This document shows, in pieces, positions 1-8,390 of a stretch of 64,000 nt of DNA; within the stretch, counting starts at the first letter, position 1; the number at the start of each line of letters is the position of its first letter. Both the position numbers and the translations under genes were made by a program. The stretch is from assembly GCF_027270315.1 (NCBI RefSeq), contig NZ_CP114413.1:372001-436000 (forward strand), read 5' to 3'. Source of the stretch: Streptomyces cinnabarinus. Its GTDB lineage: Bacteria; Actinomycetota; Actinomycetes; Streptomycetales; Streptomycetaceae. The notes below the pieces were generated by a model that did no database searches, was not told the origin of the DNA, and was given only the letters and a program-made list of their open reading frames with translations.

Positions 1-2
1 GA

Positions 3-404
3 CTCGCCCTCCTCGGGCTCGCCTCGGCGCCGGTGGGCGTCGACGTCCAGCGGGTCCCCGACCCACGGCTGGCGGCAGAGGCGTCCAGGGCACTGCACCC
101 GTCCGAGCGGGCCCAGTTGGAGAACCTGCCGCCCAAGGCCCGCGTCGCCGCCTTCGCGCGCTGCTGGACCCGCAAGGAAGCGTTCCTCAAGGCGACGGGC
201 GACGGTCTGTCGCTCCGGGCCCTGCACGAGCTGTACGTCGGGACCGGGCCACGTCCGGCCGGGCCGACCGGCTGGGCCTTCGCCGACGTCGAGATGCCCA
301 TGGGCTGGACCGCGGCCTGCGTGGCGGGGCTCAGCGTTCCAGCAACTCCACCAGTCCGTCCGCCAGTTCGGTGCGCCAGCAGAGGTAGTCGTGTCCGCCG
401 TTGA
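3..404 (+). CDS. 4'-phosphopantetheinyl transferase, Sfp type (5' end outside window)
   Basis: The start of this gene lies before the window; the frame is open from base 3 and stops at 402-404. Two hallmarks of the Sfp family are visible. GVDVQ corresponds to the metal-binding G(I/V)D(I/V)E-type motif, although Q stands where Glu is usual. WTRKEAFLKATGDGL is the W-x-x-KEA signature. Enzymes of this family move phosphopantetheine from CoA to a serine of carrier proteins of NRPS, PKS or fatty acid synthases in the cytoplasm. The last ~24 codons overlap the 3' end of the convergent esterase gene, so the true C-terminus is Arg/Pro-rich and probably unimportant. Its place beside an iron-siderophore esterase suggests it may serve a siderophore NRPS lying upstream of the window; that is inference. 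Confidence 0.85.
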   Translation, partial: LALLGLASAPVGVDVQRVPDPRLAAEASRALHPSERAQLENLPPKARVAAFARCWTRKEAFLKATGDGLSLRALHELYVGTGPRPAGPTGWAFADVEMPMGWTAACVAGLSVPATPPVRPPVRCASRGSRVRR

Positions 405-1581
405 ACTCCCGATAGGAGGAGTCGTGATAGCCGAGTCGGCCGAGCGTGTCCCGCAGTCGGCGGGCCGCGGGCAGCGCCACCCACTCCTGCTCCCCGAAGG
501 AGAGCCGGAAGCACACCGGCAGCCGTGGCAGTCCGGCGATGACACCGTTCAGCCACTCGGCCCGCTCCCCGACGGGCCACCAGAACGAGCCCGACTGCAC
601 CAGGGCGTTGCCGAAGCGATGAGGTGCGAGGACCGCGGCGTAGGCGGCGGTCAGCCCGCCGAGGCTCTGTCCGGCGATCACGGTACGAGCCGGGTCGTCG
701 GTCAGCGGGAGCCGTCCGGTGGCCCAGGGCAGCAACTCCTCGGCGAGGAAGGCGATGTACTCGGGCCGGCAGGACAACTCCGCCCAGCGGGTGGCCTCGT
801 CCACGGCGTCCGGCAGGACCGCGGCGACGGGCGGGATGCGTCCGTCGGCGATGAGCGTGTCCAGCAGGCGGGACAGCCCGAGCCGGGGCTGCCAGTGGTC
901 GCCGTCCAGCAGCACCAGCACCGGCAGCTTCTCCGACGTCCGTGCCGCGCGCGGCGGTTCGTACAGCCACACCCGGCGCCGGGCGCCGAGGTGCGCGCTG
1001 TCCACCTCGTGCTCGGTGACGGTGCCCCGCTCGATGTCCGGCCGATGGTCCATCACCCGGGGGGCGGCGGGGAGTTCGGCGTAGGAGACCGGACCGCTGT
1101 CCCAACGGTGGGGCAGAGTACGGGCGTTGAGGGGGTCCGCGCGGCGCTTCGTCCGCAGCCACGGCCAGTACCCGGGGGTGCCCGGGTCGGGGCCGTCGCC
1201 CTCGTCGACGTAGAAGTCGTAGGTGCCGCGCCAGTCGTCACGCAGCCGGACGGTCCAGTGCCAGACGTCCGTGCCGGCGACGCGCTCCATCAGGTTGCCC
1301 TCGGGGTCCCGTGGATCGCCGAGCTTGTTCGGCAGGATCTGCACGGCCCGGGTCGTGGGGCCGCCGCGCCACAGGAACGTGACGGCCAGGTGGTCGGCGG
1401 CGCCCAGTGGGTCGGGTCCGGTCCAGGGCGTGCCCCGGCGGCGGACCTCCGCCCAGAAATCCACCGTGCCGTCCCGGCCGGGCAGCGCACAGGCCGGTGC
1501 GGGCAGCCGGGGTACGGGCTCGGGCCGCGCCAGACGGGGCGGGTGGTGCGGGGTGTCCTCGGGTGGCACGGGCACGGGCAT
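331..1581 (-). CDS. fes: Enterochelin esterase-like alpha/beta hydrolase
   Basis: This 416-residue protein has the enterochelin esterase layout. An N-terminal beta-sandwich domain (about 30-170, with WRGG and DPLNP-like DPLNA motifs) is followed by an esterase-D-like alpha/beta hydrolase domain (about 185-416). The nucleophile elbow is GQSLGG with Ser306, and the C-terminal catalytic His is in NGGHDY (His397). Family members hydrolyse ester bonds of ferric catecholate siderophores in the cytoplasm to release iron. The start at 1581 (ATG) sits 37 bases from a good iron box (1618-1636), so DmdR1/IdeR repression by iron is expected. The 3' end overlaps the convergent transferase gene by about 74 bases. 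The symbol fes is by family resemblance; the true substrate could be another siderophore ester. Confidence 0.82.
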   Translation of the reverse strand: MPVPVPPEDTPHHPPRLARPEPVPRLPAPACALPGRDGTVDFWAEVRRRGTPWTGPDPLGAADHLAVTFLWRGGPTTRAVQILPNKLGDPRDPEGNLMERVAGTDVWHWTVRLRDDWRGTYDFYVDEGDGPDPGTPGYWPWLRTKRRADPLNARTLPHRWDSGPVSYAELPAAPRVMDHRPDIERGTVTEHEVDSAHLGARRRVWLYEPPRAARTSEKLPVLVLLDGDHWQPRLGLSRLLDTLIADGRIPPVAAVLPDAVDEATRWAELSCRPEYIAFLAEELLPWATGRLPLTDDPARTVIAGQSLGGLTAAYAAVLAPHRFGNALVQSGSFWWPVGERAEWLNGVIAGLPRLPVCFRLSFGEQEWVALPAARRLRDTLGRLGYHDSSYREFNGGHDYLCWRTELADGLVELLER

Positions 1582-1617
1582 GTGGGCGGACTCCGGTCGG
1601 CGGGTCGGTTCTTCCGA

Positions 1618-1636
1618 TTAGGCCACCCTAACCTCG
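1618..1636. promoter_or_regulatory. Iron box (DmdR1/IdeR-type operator)
   Basis: TTAGGCCACCCTAACCTCG matches the actinobacterial iron-box consensus TTAGGTGAGCCTAACCTAA at about 14 of 19 positions and keeps the core TTAGG-N4-CCTAA symmetry. It lies in the 109-base divergent gap, 37 bases before the esterase start and 54 bases before the surface-protein start, so it could control both. Binding is inferred from sequence alone. Confidence 0.7.
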
Positions 1637-1690
1637 CCCCCCTCTTCCCCTTTCACCTGCTCTCTTTCCTCTGCCAGGAGTACGTCTGCC

Positions 1691-3394
1691 ATGACTTCCC
1701 ACAGACCCGCCGTACGGCGCGTCCTCATCGTCACCGCCGGTGCGGCGGCCCTGGGCCTCGGCGCCCTGTCCGCTCCGCTGACGGGCCCTCCGGGGACCGA
1801 CCTCACCGGCTCGGTCGCCCTCGCGGCCGACTCCGCCGCACCCGCCGTCAACCTGGGCACGACCTCCGTACGACCCGGCGGCGAGGTGTCGTTCACGGCA
1901 ACCGGCTTCCCGGCCGGGGCCACGCTCAGCGTCAAGTTCGACGACACCACCCTGCTGAAGCAGTTCCCGATCGGCGACGACGGCAGCGTGTCGAGGACGG
2001 TGACCGTCCCGGCCGACGCAAGCCCCGGCGACGGCCACTGGCTGCGCTTCCTGGCCCCGCAGACAAGCGTGAAGAGCGAGACCTTCACAGTCACGGCGGC
2101 CACGAGCCCGACGCCCACGCCGACGCCGACACCCACGCCCACGCCGACTCCGACGCCGACACCCACGCCGACGCCGTCGACCCCCGCGGCCGACCCCGCG
2201 GTGAAGCTGACCAGCGGGGCCGAGGCCACGGCGGGCGGGAAGGTCTCCTTCAAGCTCTCCGGCTTCGTCGAGGGCCAGAACGTCACCGTCAAGCTGGACG
2301 ACAGCGAGATCCTCGCCCAGTGGACGGGGGCGGTGAAGGCGGACGGGACCTTCTCGGGCACGGTCACCGTTCCGTCGTCCACGTCGGCGGGGGCGCACTG
2401 GCTGCGCTTCCTGGCACCGAACCCGGCAACGAGCCTCAAGGCCGACTTCACGGTCAAGTCCCCGGCAAGCGGCGGTGATTCAGACGGCGACGGAGGTGGA
2501 AGCGATTCAGGGTCCGGCTCGGGGAGCGGCTCCGGCTCCGGGAGCGGTACGAGCACCACCGCGACCTCCGCCTCCATCACCGCAGGCTCCCGAGTCGCCG
2601 CCGGCGGCATCGTCTCCTTCCGTGTGACCGGTTTCCCGGCCGGCGAGCGGCTCACCGTCAAGCTCGACGACGAGAAGATCCTCGGCCAGTGGACGATCGG
2701 CGCGGACGGCTCCTACTCCGGCAGTGTGACCGTCCCCGACGCCACCACGAAGGGCGCGCACTGGCTGCGCTTCCTCGCCCCGAACCCGCCGACGAGCCTC
2801 AAGGCCGGTTTCACGGTCACCTCCGGAACCACCGCAACCACCGGCTCCGGTACCGGCGCCGCGTCCACCACCCCGGTCCCGGCCGCCTCCGGCGCCCCGG
2901 CCAGCGCCACCAACTCCGCCGGTGCCAAGGCCGAGATCACCGCCACCCAGGTCCAGCCGGGCGGCAAGCTCCACTTCGAGGTGTCCAAGTTCCCGGCCGG
3001 CGAGCAGCTCACCATCAAGCTCGACGACGAGGCGATCCTCGGCCAGTGGAAGACCGACGACCAGGGCTCCTACGAGGGTGACGTGACCGTTCCCGCGGAC
3101 ACCACCGTCGGCGAGCACTGGCTGCGCTTCCTCGCCCCCAACCCGCCCACCTCACTGAAGGTCGCCTTCACGACGACCGGAGCGGCGAGCGGCGCGGACG
3201 CGAGCGGCGCCCAGGCGTCCTCCACCACCGCACCCGACACGACGACGAAGACCCTCGCCGCCGCCACCGTGGAGGCCCCCGTCTCCGTCGCGACCATCGC
3301 CTGGTCCGCGGCGGCGGCCGCCGCGGGCGGCGCAGCCGGAGCCGCAGCCACGACGCTCTTCGTCGTCCGCCGCCGCACCCCCGCGGCCGACTGA
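1691..3394 (+). CDS. Secreted, membrane-anchored surface protein with four Ig-like repeats
   Basis: I do not recognise a named family. The 567-residue product begins with an arginine-containing signal peptide (residues 1 to about 46, ending ALAADSA). It has four homologous units of about 85 residues, each with a KLDD...QW core and ending in HWLRFLAP followed by a short TSLK-x-FTV strand. The DNA encoding the HWLRFLAP words begins near 2036, 2396, 2759 and 3116. Units are joined by low-complexity linkers: a (TP)n stretch near residues 140-163 and Gly/Ser stretches near 255-285. The C-terminus is one hydrophobic helix followed by VVRRRTPAAD, so it is anchored in the membrane without an LPxTG motif. 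AGGAG at 1676-1680 supports the ATG start. It is divergent from the esterase across an iron box and is followed closely by a secreted beta-propeller, suggesting an iron-responsive cell-surface pair. Confidence 0.8.
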   Translation: MTSHRPAVRRVLIVTAGAAALGLGALSAPLTGPPGTDLTGSVALAADSAAPAVNLGTTSVRPGGEVSFTATGFPAGATLSVKFDDTTLLKQFPIGDDGSVSRTVTVPADASPGDGHWLRFLAPQTSVKSETFTVTAATSPTPTPTPTPTPTPTPTPTPTPTPSTPAADPAVKLTSGAEATAGGKVSFKLSGFVEGQNVTVKLDDSEILAQWTGAVKADGTFSGTVTVPSSTSAGAHWLRFLAPNPATSLKADFTVKSPASGGDSDGDGGGSDSGSGSGSGSGSGSGTSTTATSASITAGSRVAAGGIVSFRVTGFPAGERLTVKLDDEKILGQWTIGADGSYSGSVTVPDATTKGAHWLRFLAPNPPTSLKAGFTVTSGTTATTGSGTGAASTTPVPAASGAPASATNSAGAKAEITATQVQPGGKLHFEVSKFPAGEQLTIKLDDEAILGQWKTDDQGSYEGDVTVPADTTVGEHWLRFLAPNPPTSLKVAFTTTGAASGADASGAQASSTTAPDTTTKTLAAATVEAPVSVATIAWSAAAAAAGGAAGAAATTLFVVRRRTPAAD

Positions 3395-3450
3395 CCACTC
3401 TCCCTGTTTTGCCAGCCAACCAACAGTCCTCATCAAGGAGTTGTCCCAGC

Positions 3451-4488
3451 ATGACCTCACGTACCGTCCTCGCGACCGCTGTCGCCGTAGCCCTCACCGC
3501 CGGAAGCACCGTGGCGCTGGCGGGCACCGCCTCCGCCGGGGCGAGCGGCTCGACGGCGACCACCGCCTCGCTGGTCCGGGGCCTGTACCAGTCGGCGTAC
3601 TCCGAGCGGAACGACGCGCTCTGGGTCACCGTCGCGGTGGGCCGTCCGCCGGTCACCACCAGCAGCCTGCTGAAGGTGGACCCGGACACGCTCGCGATCG
3701 AGAAGACGATCACCCCACCGGTCACCGACGCCGCCACGGGCGCCCTGGAGGCGGTGTACGGCGTCGCCGTCGACGACGAGCACAACACCGTCTGGGTGAC
3801 CAACACCCGCAACAACTCGGTCGCCGTCTACAGCCAGCGCACCGGGGCGCACCTGGCCACCCTGCCGAATGTGGCGCACGCCCGCGAGATCGTCGTGGAC
3901 GACGAGCGCGACACCGTGTGGGCCAGCGCCTTCGGCGACGGCACGCTGGTCGCCTACGACTCCAAGACCTTCGAGGAGAAGCGGCGGATCACCGTCGAGG
4001 GCGCCGGTCCCGCCGGGCTCGACGTGAACGAGGACACGGGCACGGTGTACGCCTCGGACCTCAACGGCGACCGGATCATCGAGGTCTCCGCCAAGTCGGA
4101 CACACCGCGGTTCGTCCCGGCCGGTGACGGCCCGATCTCGGTCGCGCTGTCGGCGAACGGCCGTACCGCGTACACGGCCGACCAGACCGCGGGCACCGTC
4201 TCGGTCGTCGACCTGAGGTCGGGGGCGGTCACGAAGACGGTGGCCACGGGCGCGGGCGCGCTGTCCGTCGCCGCCGACGACCGCACGGGCAAGGTGCTGG
4301 TGGCCAACCGTGCGGCCGCGAACGTCACCGTCGTCGACCCGCGTACGGGCACGGTCGTCGAGACGATCGCGACCGGCGCCAACCCCAACCACGTGGAGCT
4401 GGAGGGCCGTACCGCGTACGTGGTCGACAAGTCCGGTGCGGGTGCGGGCGGTGCGGACCGGATCACCCGGATCCGCGTCGCCCGCTGA
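3451..4488 (+). CDS. Secreted YncE/SMP-30-like beta-propeller protein
   Basis: The 345-residue product has a typical Sec signal peptide (MTSRTVLATAVAVALTAGS..., cleavage near ASA-GAS at about residue 30). It is followed by six or seven blade repeats of the type DxxxxTVWVTN...NSVAVYS, DxRTGTVVETIATG and ANRAAANVTVVD. These are characteristic of YncE-type seven-bladed beta-propellers. No catalytic residues can be assigned; such propellers usually bind ligands or other proteins outside the membrane. The ATG at 3451 is chosen because AAGGAG lies at 3435-3440 and the signal peptide begins there; an earlier in-frame start at 3409 would add an unlikely polar leader. It starts 56 bases after the repeat surface protein and probably shares its transcript. 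YncE in enterobacteria is iron regulated, which fits the iron box upstream, but that link is inference. Confidence 0.8.
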   Translation: MTSRTVLATAVAVALTAGSTVALAGTASAGASGSTATTASLVRGLYQSAYSERNDALWVTVAVGRPPVTTSSLLKVDPDTLAIEKTITPPVTDAATGALEAVYGVAVDDEHNTVWVTNTRNNSVAVYSQRTGAHLATLPNVAHAREIVVDDERDTVWASAFGDGTLVAYDSKTFEEKRRITVEGAGPAGLDVNEDTGTVYASDLNGDRIIEVSAKSDTPRFVPAGDGPISVALSANGRTAYTADQTAGTVSVVDLRSGAVTKTVATGAGALSVAADDRTGKVLVANRAAANVTVVDPRTGTVVETIATGANPNHVELEGRTAYVVDKSGAGAGGADRITRIRVAR

Positions 4489-4533
4489 CCGCAGCAGTCA
4501 TGAGCCGACCCGCGTCCCACCCAGGGGTGCGGG

Positions 4534-5184
4534 TCAGCCCCTCGGCGTGACCGGGGCCCGCCACATGCCGACGAGGGCGTCGACCAGGCCGGTCGCGGCG
4601 TCCTGCCAGCCGGCGCGGGGAGTGGCGGTGTCCTCGGCGAGCGCGCGTTCCCGCTCGGCGGTCATGTGGACGATGAGCTGACGGGCCATGTCGCCGCGCT
4701 CGGCCTGGACCTCGTCGGGCAGGTCGGGCAGACTGCGGCGCAGCCCTTCGACGATTTCGCGGAGCGCCGGGGAGCCGAGCGCCTCCTCGACCATGATCCG
4801 GTGCAGCGCGGGGTCGGTCATGACCTGGGCGCAGAACCGGGCGTACCAGGTGGGGGTGCCGAGCGCGGCGAGGTGCTCGAAGACGGGCCGGACCAGACAG
4901 TCCACCCAGTCGCGCAGTTCCGTGGAGCCGACGACCCGCTCGACAAGCCCGGTCCTGATCTCCTCGATGGGCGCCGCGTGCTTGCGGACGATCGCGCGGA
5001 CCAGGTCGGTCCTGGTGCCGAAGTGGTAGCCGACGGCGGTGTTGTTGCCCTGTCCGGCGGCCTCGCCGACCTGGCGATTGGAGACCGCGTACACCCCGTG
5101 CTCGGCGTAGAGCCGCTCGGCGGCGGACAGGATCAGCTCCCGGGTCGCGCTGACCTGCTCTGCCCGGACCGCCCTGCCTGCCAT
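4534..5184 (-). CDS. TetR family transcriptional regulator
   Basis: The 216-residue product has an N-terminal TetR helix-turn-helix (residues about 12-58: ELILSAAERLYAEHG, then SNRQVGEAAGQGNNTAVGYHFGTRTDLV) and a helical ligand-binding C-terminal region. The recognition-helix area (NNTAVGYHFGT) resembles the group of actinobacterial regulators that use N-N-x-A-V-x-Y-H-F. The ligand is unknown. It is convergent with the beta-propeller gene (46-base gap) and divergent from the DNA ligase (182-base gap), so it may regulate itself or the ligase. ATG start at 5184. Confidence 0.88.
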   Translation of the reverse strand: MAGRAVRAEQVSATRELILSAAERLYAEHGVYAVSNRQVGEAAGQGNNTAVGYHFGTRTDLVRAIVRKHAAPIEEIRTGLVERVVGSTELRDWVDCLVRPVFEHLAALGTPTWYARFCAQVMTDPALHRIMVEEALGSPALREIVEGLRRSLPDLPDEVQAERGDMARQLIVHMTAERERALAEDTATPRAGWQDAATGLVDALVGMWRAPVTPRG

Positions 5185-5366
5185 GATCGTCTCCGCACCG
5201 GGACCGTTCCTGCCTGCCGCGCGGGCCGGTCCCTACGGGCACCGTGCGGCGGTTGTTCCAAAGACGGAAGCCTACGGGGACCGGGGCCCGCCCCGCGCGG
5301 CGGCCGTTCAGGCGAAACCCGAGGCGGGAGGGCGTGAGGGACCCTCCGCCCGTCGACAACTGACCC

Positions 5367-6347
5367 GTGAGTCTGCCCCTGATCCCTCCGATGCTCGCCA
5401 CGCCCGGCACCCTGCCGCCGGCCGCGCAGGACGCGCGCTGGGCCTACGAGACCAAGCAGGACGGCCAGCGGGTGGTGGCCTACCTCGACGGGGACGGCGG
5501 TCTGGTCCTGCGGGCCCGTTCCGGCGAGGAGGTCACCGCCGCCTACCCCGAGCTCAGCCCCCTGTCCGGCGTGCTCGGCACCACGCCCGCGGTGCTGGAC
5601 GGGGAGGTGCTGGCCCTCGACGAACAGGGCCGCGCGGACTTCCAGTTGCTCCAGTCCCGGATGGGTCTTGCGCACTCACCGGGCCGGGCGGCACGCCGGG
5701 CCGCCGAGGTGCCGGTGCACTTCGCGCTGTTCGACGTGATGCACCTCGGCGGACGCTCCCTGGTCCGGCTCTCCTATGTGCGGCGGCGCGAGCAGTTGGA
5801 GGGGCTGGGCCTGGAGGGGCCGCGCTGGTCGACGCCCGCGGCGATCGTCGGCCACGGTGAGGAGGCCCTGCGTGCCACCCGCGAGCACGGGCTTGAGGGC
5901 CTGGTGTGCAAGCGGCTGGACTCCGTGTACGAGCCGGGCGTGCGGTCCCGGTCCTGGATCAAGATCCGCAACATGCGCAGCGAGGACGTCGTGGTGGGCG
6001 GCTGGCTGCAGGGGAAGGGACAGATCACGGGCCTGCCCGGTGCGGTGCTGGTGGGGCAGCGGGCCGGCGGGCGGCTGCGGTACGTCGGCGGGGTGGGCAC
6101 CGGGTGGAGCGCGAAGGAGCGGGAGCAGCTCGGCGCGCTGCTCCGGGCCGCCGAGACGGACGTATGCCCCTTCGATCCCGTGCCCGCGGTACCGGGTGCG
6201 CACTGGGTCATGCCGCGGCTGGTCGGGGAGGTGCGGTTCAGCACTCGTACCCGGGCCGGGCTGTTGCGTCAGCCGTCGTGGCTGCGGCTGCGGCCGGACC
6301 TGACGCCGGAGGAGTCGGCGGCCGACCTGCCGGACGACGTCGACTGA
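5367..6347 (+). CDS. ATP-dependent DNA ligase (LigC/LigD ligase-domain type)
   Basis: The 326-residue protein has the nucleotidyltransferase and OB domains of ATP-dependent DNA ligases. Visible motifs are motif I KQDGQR with the adenylated Lys30, a motif III-like FALFDVMHLGG, motif IV EGLVCKRL and motif V SWIKIRN. An OB fold follows, with motif VI-like residues near FSTRTRAGLLRQPSWLRLR. It lacks the polymerase and phosphoesterase domains of full LigD, so it is a stand-alone repair ligase that probably works in non-homologous end joining or base-excision repair. The GTG at 5367 gives the normal family N-terminus (LPLIPPMLATPG). No Ku gene is adjacent in this window. Confidence 0.88.
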   Translation: MSLPLIPPMLATPGTLPPAAQDARWAYETKQDGQRVVAYLDGDGGLVLRARSGEEVTAAYPELSPLSGVLGTTPAVLDGEVLALDEQGRADFQLLQSRMGLAHSPGRAARRAAEVPVHFALFDVMHLGGRSLVRLSYVRRREQLEGLGLEGPRWSTPAAIVGHGEEALRATREHGLEGLVCKRLDSVYEPGVRSRSWIKIRNMRSEDVVVGGWLQGKGQITGLPGAVLVGQRAGGRLRYVGGVGTGWSAKEREQLGALLRAAETDVCPFDPVPAVPGAHWVMPRLVGEVRFSTRTRAGLLRQPSWLRLRPDLTPEESAADLPDDVD

Positions 6348-6375
6348 CCCTTCTTCAGGACTGACCCTTTTTCAA
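6342..6375 (+). repeat. Tandem 17-base direct repeat at the ligase stop codon
   Basis: GACTGACCCTTCTTCAG (6342-6358) is followed directly by GACTGACCCTTTTTCAA (6359-6375); 15 of 17 bases match. The first copy contains the ligase TGA stop. It looks like a local duplication of the gene end. Confidence 0.8.
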
Positions 6376-6502
6376 GATCCGACTGTTGGGTCGGCCGTAA
6401 CCGGAGTGATGCCTTTTCACTCTTGGCGCGGACATGAAAAGCCGGGAAGCTGAACTCCCCATTCCCCCACAGCCGTTGGGCTGCGCCCGCGAGGAGGACG
6501 CA

Positions 6503-7279
6503 GTGTCGTCACCGTCGTCGAAGAAGCACCGCAGAAGATGGCTCACCGGCCTTGCCGGTGCCGCCGCGCTCGTCATCGCCTTCCCCTCCGTCGCTTTCGC
6601 GGCGCCGCCGCCGGCGCTGCCCGCCAATGCCGAGTCCGCCGAGTTCACCTACCAGCCGGCGTTCGACTACGACACGGACGGCTGCTACTCCACGCCCGCG
6701 ATCAGCGCCGACGGGACCGTCAACGGGGGCCTGAACCCGACCGGCGCCCTCAACGGCAGCTGCCGGGACGCCTCGGACCTCGCCAACACCAACAGCTACT
6801 CGCGCTACAAGTGCAACAACGGCTGGTGCGCGTACCTGTACGGCCTGTACTTCGAGAAGGACCAGGCCATCCCGGGCAGCAGCATCGGCGGGCACCGGCA
6901 CGACTGGGAGCACGTCGTGATCTGGGTGCAGAGCGGCGCCGTCAAGTACGTCTCGACGTCCAACCACGGCTCGTTCACGGTGAGCGCGGCCTCGTCCGTC
7001 CGCTTCGACGGCACGCACGCGAAGATCGTGTACCACAAGGACGGCATCAGCACGCACTGCTTCCGGCTCGCCAACTCCAATGACGAGCCGCCGGAGAACC
7101 ACCGGGGCACCTGGCAGTACCCGCCGCTCGTCGGCTGGAACGGCTACCCGTCGGGGGTGCGCGACAAGCTGGTCGCCTACAACTTCGGCAGCGCCAACTT
7201 CGGCCTGAAGGACGCCAGTTTCGGCAACCACCTGTCGTCCGCCAAGCCGTCGGGCATCACCTTCGACCCGTACGCGTGA
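6503..7279 (+). CDS. Secreted NPP1-type (necrosis-inducing-like) protein
   Basis: The product has a signal peptide: KKHRRR basic region, then WLTGLAGAAALVIAFPSVAFA, cleaved before APPP. A single NPP1 domain follows. The family heptapeptide is intact in IGGHRHDWEHVVIWV, whose His, Asp and Glu bind the divalent cation needed for toxicity in plant-pathogen members. Four mature-domain cysteines (in GCYS, SCRD, KCNN and WCAY) could form two disulfides. The GTG at 6503 is preferred because GAGGAGG lies at 6491-6497 and it begins the signal peptide; an upstream ATG at 6434 would add 23 polar residues. It is monocistronic by appearance. Members in saprophytic Streptomyces are of unknown role; cytolysis of plant membranes should not be assumed. 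Confidence 0.85.
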   Translation: MSSPSSKKHRRRWLTGLAGAAALVIAFPSVAFAAPPPALPANAESAEFTYQPAFDYDTDGCYSTPAISADGTVNGGLNPTGALNGSCRDASDLANTNSYSRYKCNNGWCAYLYGLYFEKDQAIPGSSIGGHRHDWEHVVIWVQSGAVKYVSTSNHGSFTVSAASSVRFDGTHAKIVYHKDGISTHCFRLANSNDEPPENHRGTWQYPPLVGWNGYPSGVRDKLVAYNFGSANFGLKDASFGNHLSSAKPSGITFDPYA

Positions 7280-7370
7280 GGCCTCGGGCCCGGGGACTAG
7301 GACCAGCGCCGTCCGGCGCTCCGCCCCGGGCCCGATCCGGTGCCGTCGCCCGCCGTCTAGCGTGATCGGC

Positions 7371-8390
7371 ATGAACACCACCGACACGAGCGGACTGCTC
7401 GAAGAAGCGCTGGAACGCCTGCACGCCGCCGGTCCGGAACACGAGGGCTGGCTCACCAACCACGCCCCCATGGTCGTCGAGGCGCTCGCCGCGAACGGGC
7501 AGGCGGGCGCGGTGCACCGCTGGGTGGATCTGTATCAGGACCGGCTGGAGGACTTCCCGGACCGGGTGGCCCCGGTCACGGACGACAACTGGCCCACCGC
7601 GCTGGGCGATCCACGCCGGATCGCCGACTGGACGGACCACTTCGCCCGCGCCCTCGGCGACCGCCCCTGGCGCGACGTCCTCACCGAGTGGTGGTCGCGC
7701 CTGCTCCCCGGGCTCTACGGCGGCGCCACGCATGTGATCATCCGGGTCGGCCACGCCGTACGCGCCCTGGAAACCGGCGAGTCCGCGCCGCGGCGCGCCG
7801 AACTCGCCCACGCGCTGGGCTACTGGGCGGCCCGGCATCAGCCCCTGACCGGCTTCGCCGTGCTGCCGGGCACGGCGATCGCGAGCGAGGCCCTGGACGC
7901 CGTACCCCCGATCGCGCCGGGGCACATGGGGTTCCGCAACCGGCTGGCCGCCGTACACCGGTTGCCCGGCTGGGCGGAGGACGTCACCGACCCGGACATC
8001 GCGCGGGACCGGCTCACCGAACTGGTCCGGGCCGCGACCCACCGCTACGCCACCCACGGCCACGGCGAGCCGACCATGCTCGTGCACGCGGCGACGGCTC
8101 CCAACGCCGTACTGCGCGCCCTGGATTCGCTGCCGCGCGAGCTGTGGGTGCCGAGCCTGCACGCGGCCTGGACCGCGTCCGCCGCGGTCACCGCGATGTA
8201 CGCCCCCGATGAGCCGGTCGCCTACCGGCCGTCCGTGCGGCTCACCGCCGAGGAGGTCATGGAGCGGGCGCTCGCGCACGGCGACGAGCACGTCATCAAG
8301 CTGACCGACACGGCCCTGGACGTCGGCGACGACCTCGCGCTCGCCGCGGCCCAGCGGGCGATCGAGATCAGCGAGCCGCTGGTCGCCTGA
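7371..8390 (+). CDS. Questin oxidase family protein (DUF4243)
   Basis: The 339-residue protein resembles the questin oxidase/DUF4243 family, which includes fungal Baeyer-Villiger-type oxygenases of anthraquinone ring opening such as GedK. Visible conserved segments include HEGWLTNHAPM, HRWVDLYQDRLED, WRDVLTEWWSRLLPGLYGGATHVIIRVGHAVRALE and RRAELAHALGYWAA. ATG at 7371 (MNTTDTS) is preferred over the GTG nine bases upstream. No cofactor motif can be seen. Bacterial members usually stand alone, and their substrate is unknown. The 3' end overlaps the convergent ArsR-like regulator by 23 bases. Confidence 0.78.
   Translation: MNTTDTSGLLEEALERLHAAGPEHEGWLTNHAPMVVEALAANGQAGAVHRWVDLYQDRLEDFPDRVAPVTDDNWPTALGDPRRIADWTDHFARALGDRPWRDVLTEWWSRLLPGLYGGATHVIIRVGHAVRALETGESAPRRAELAHALGYWAARHQPLTGFAVLPGTAIASEALDAVPPIAPGHMGFRNRLAAVHRLPGWAEDVTDPDIARDRLTELVRAATHRYATHGHGEPTMLVHAATAPNAVLRALDSLPRELWVPSLHAAWTASAAVTAMYAPDEPVAYRPSVRLTAEEVMERALAHGDEHVIKLTDTALDVGDDLALAAAQRAIEISEPLVA

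Noticed and set aside
2104..2180. Short repeated ACGCC/ACACC units as a possible CRISPR or regulatory repeat
   Set aside because: They are codons of a Thr-Pro linker inside the surface protein; no spacer pattern.
391..2478. 695-residue plus-strand frame
   Set aside because: It is antisense to the esterase and out of frame with the surface protein; its composition (Gly/Arg/Pro/Gln) is typical of high-GC shadow.
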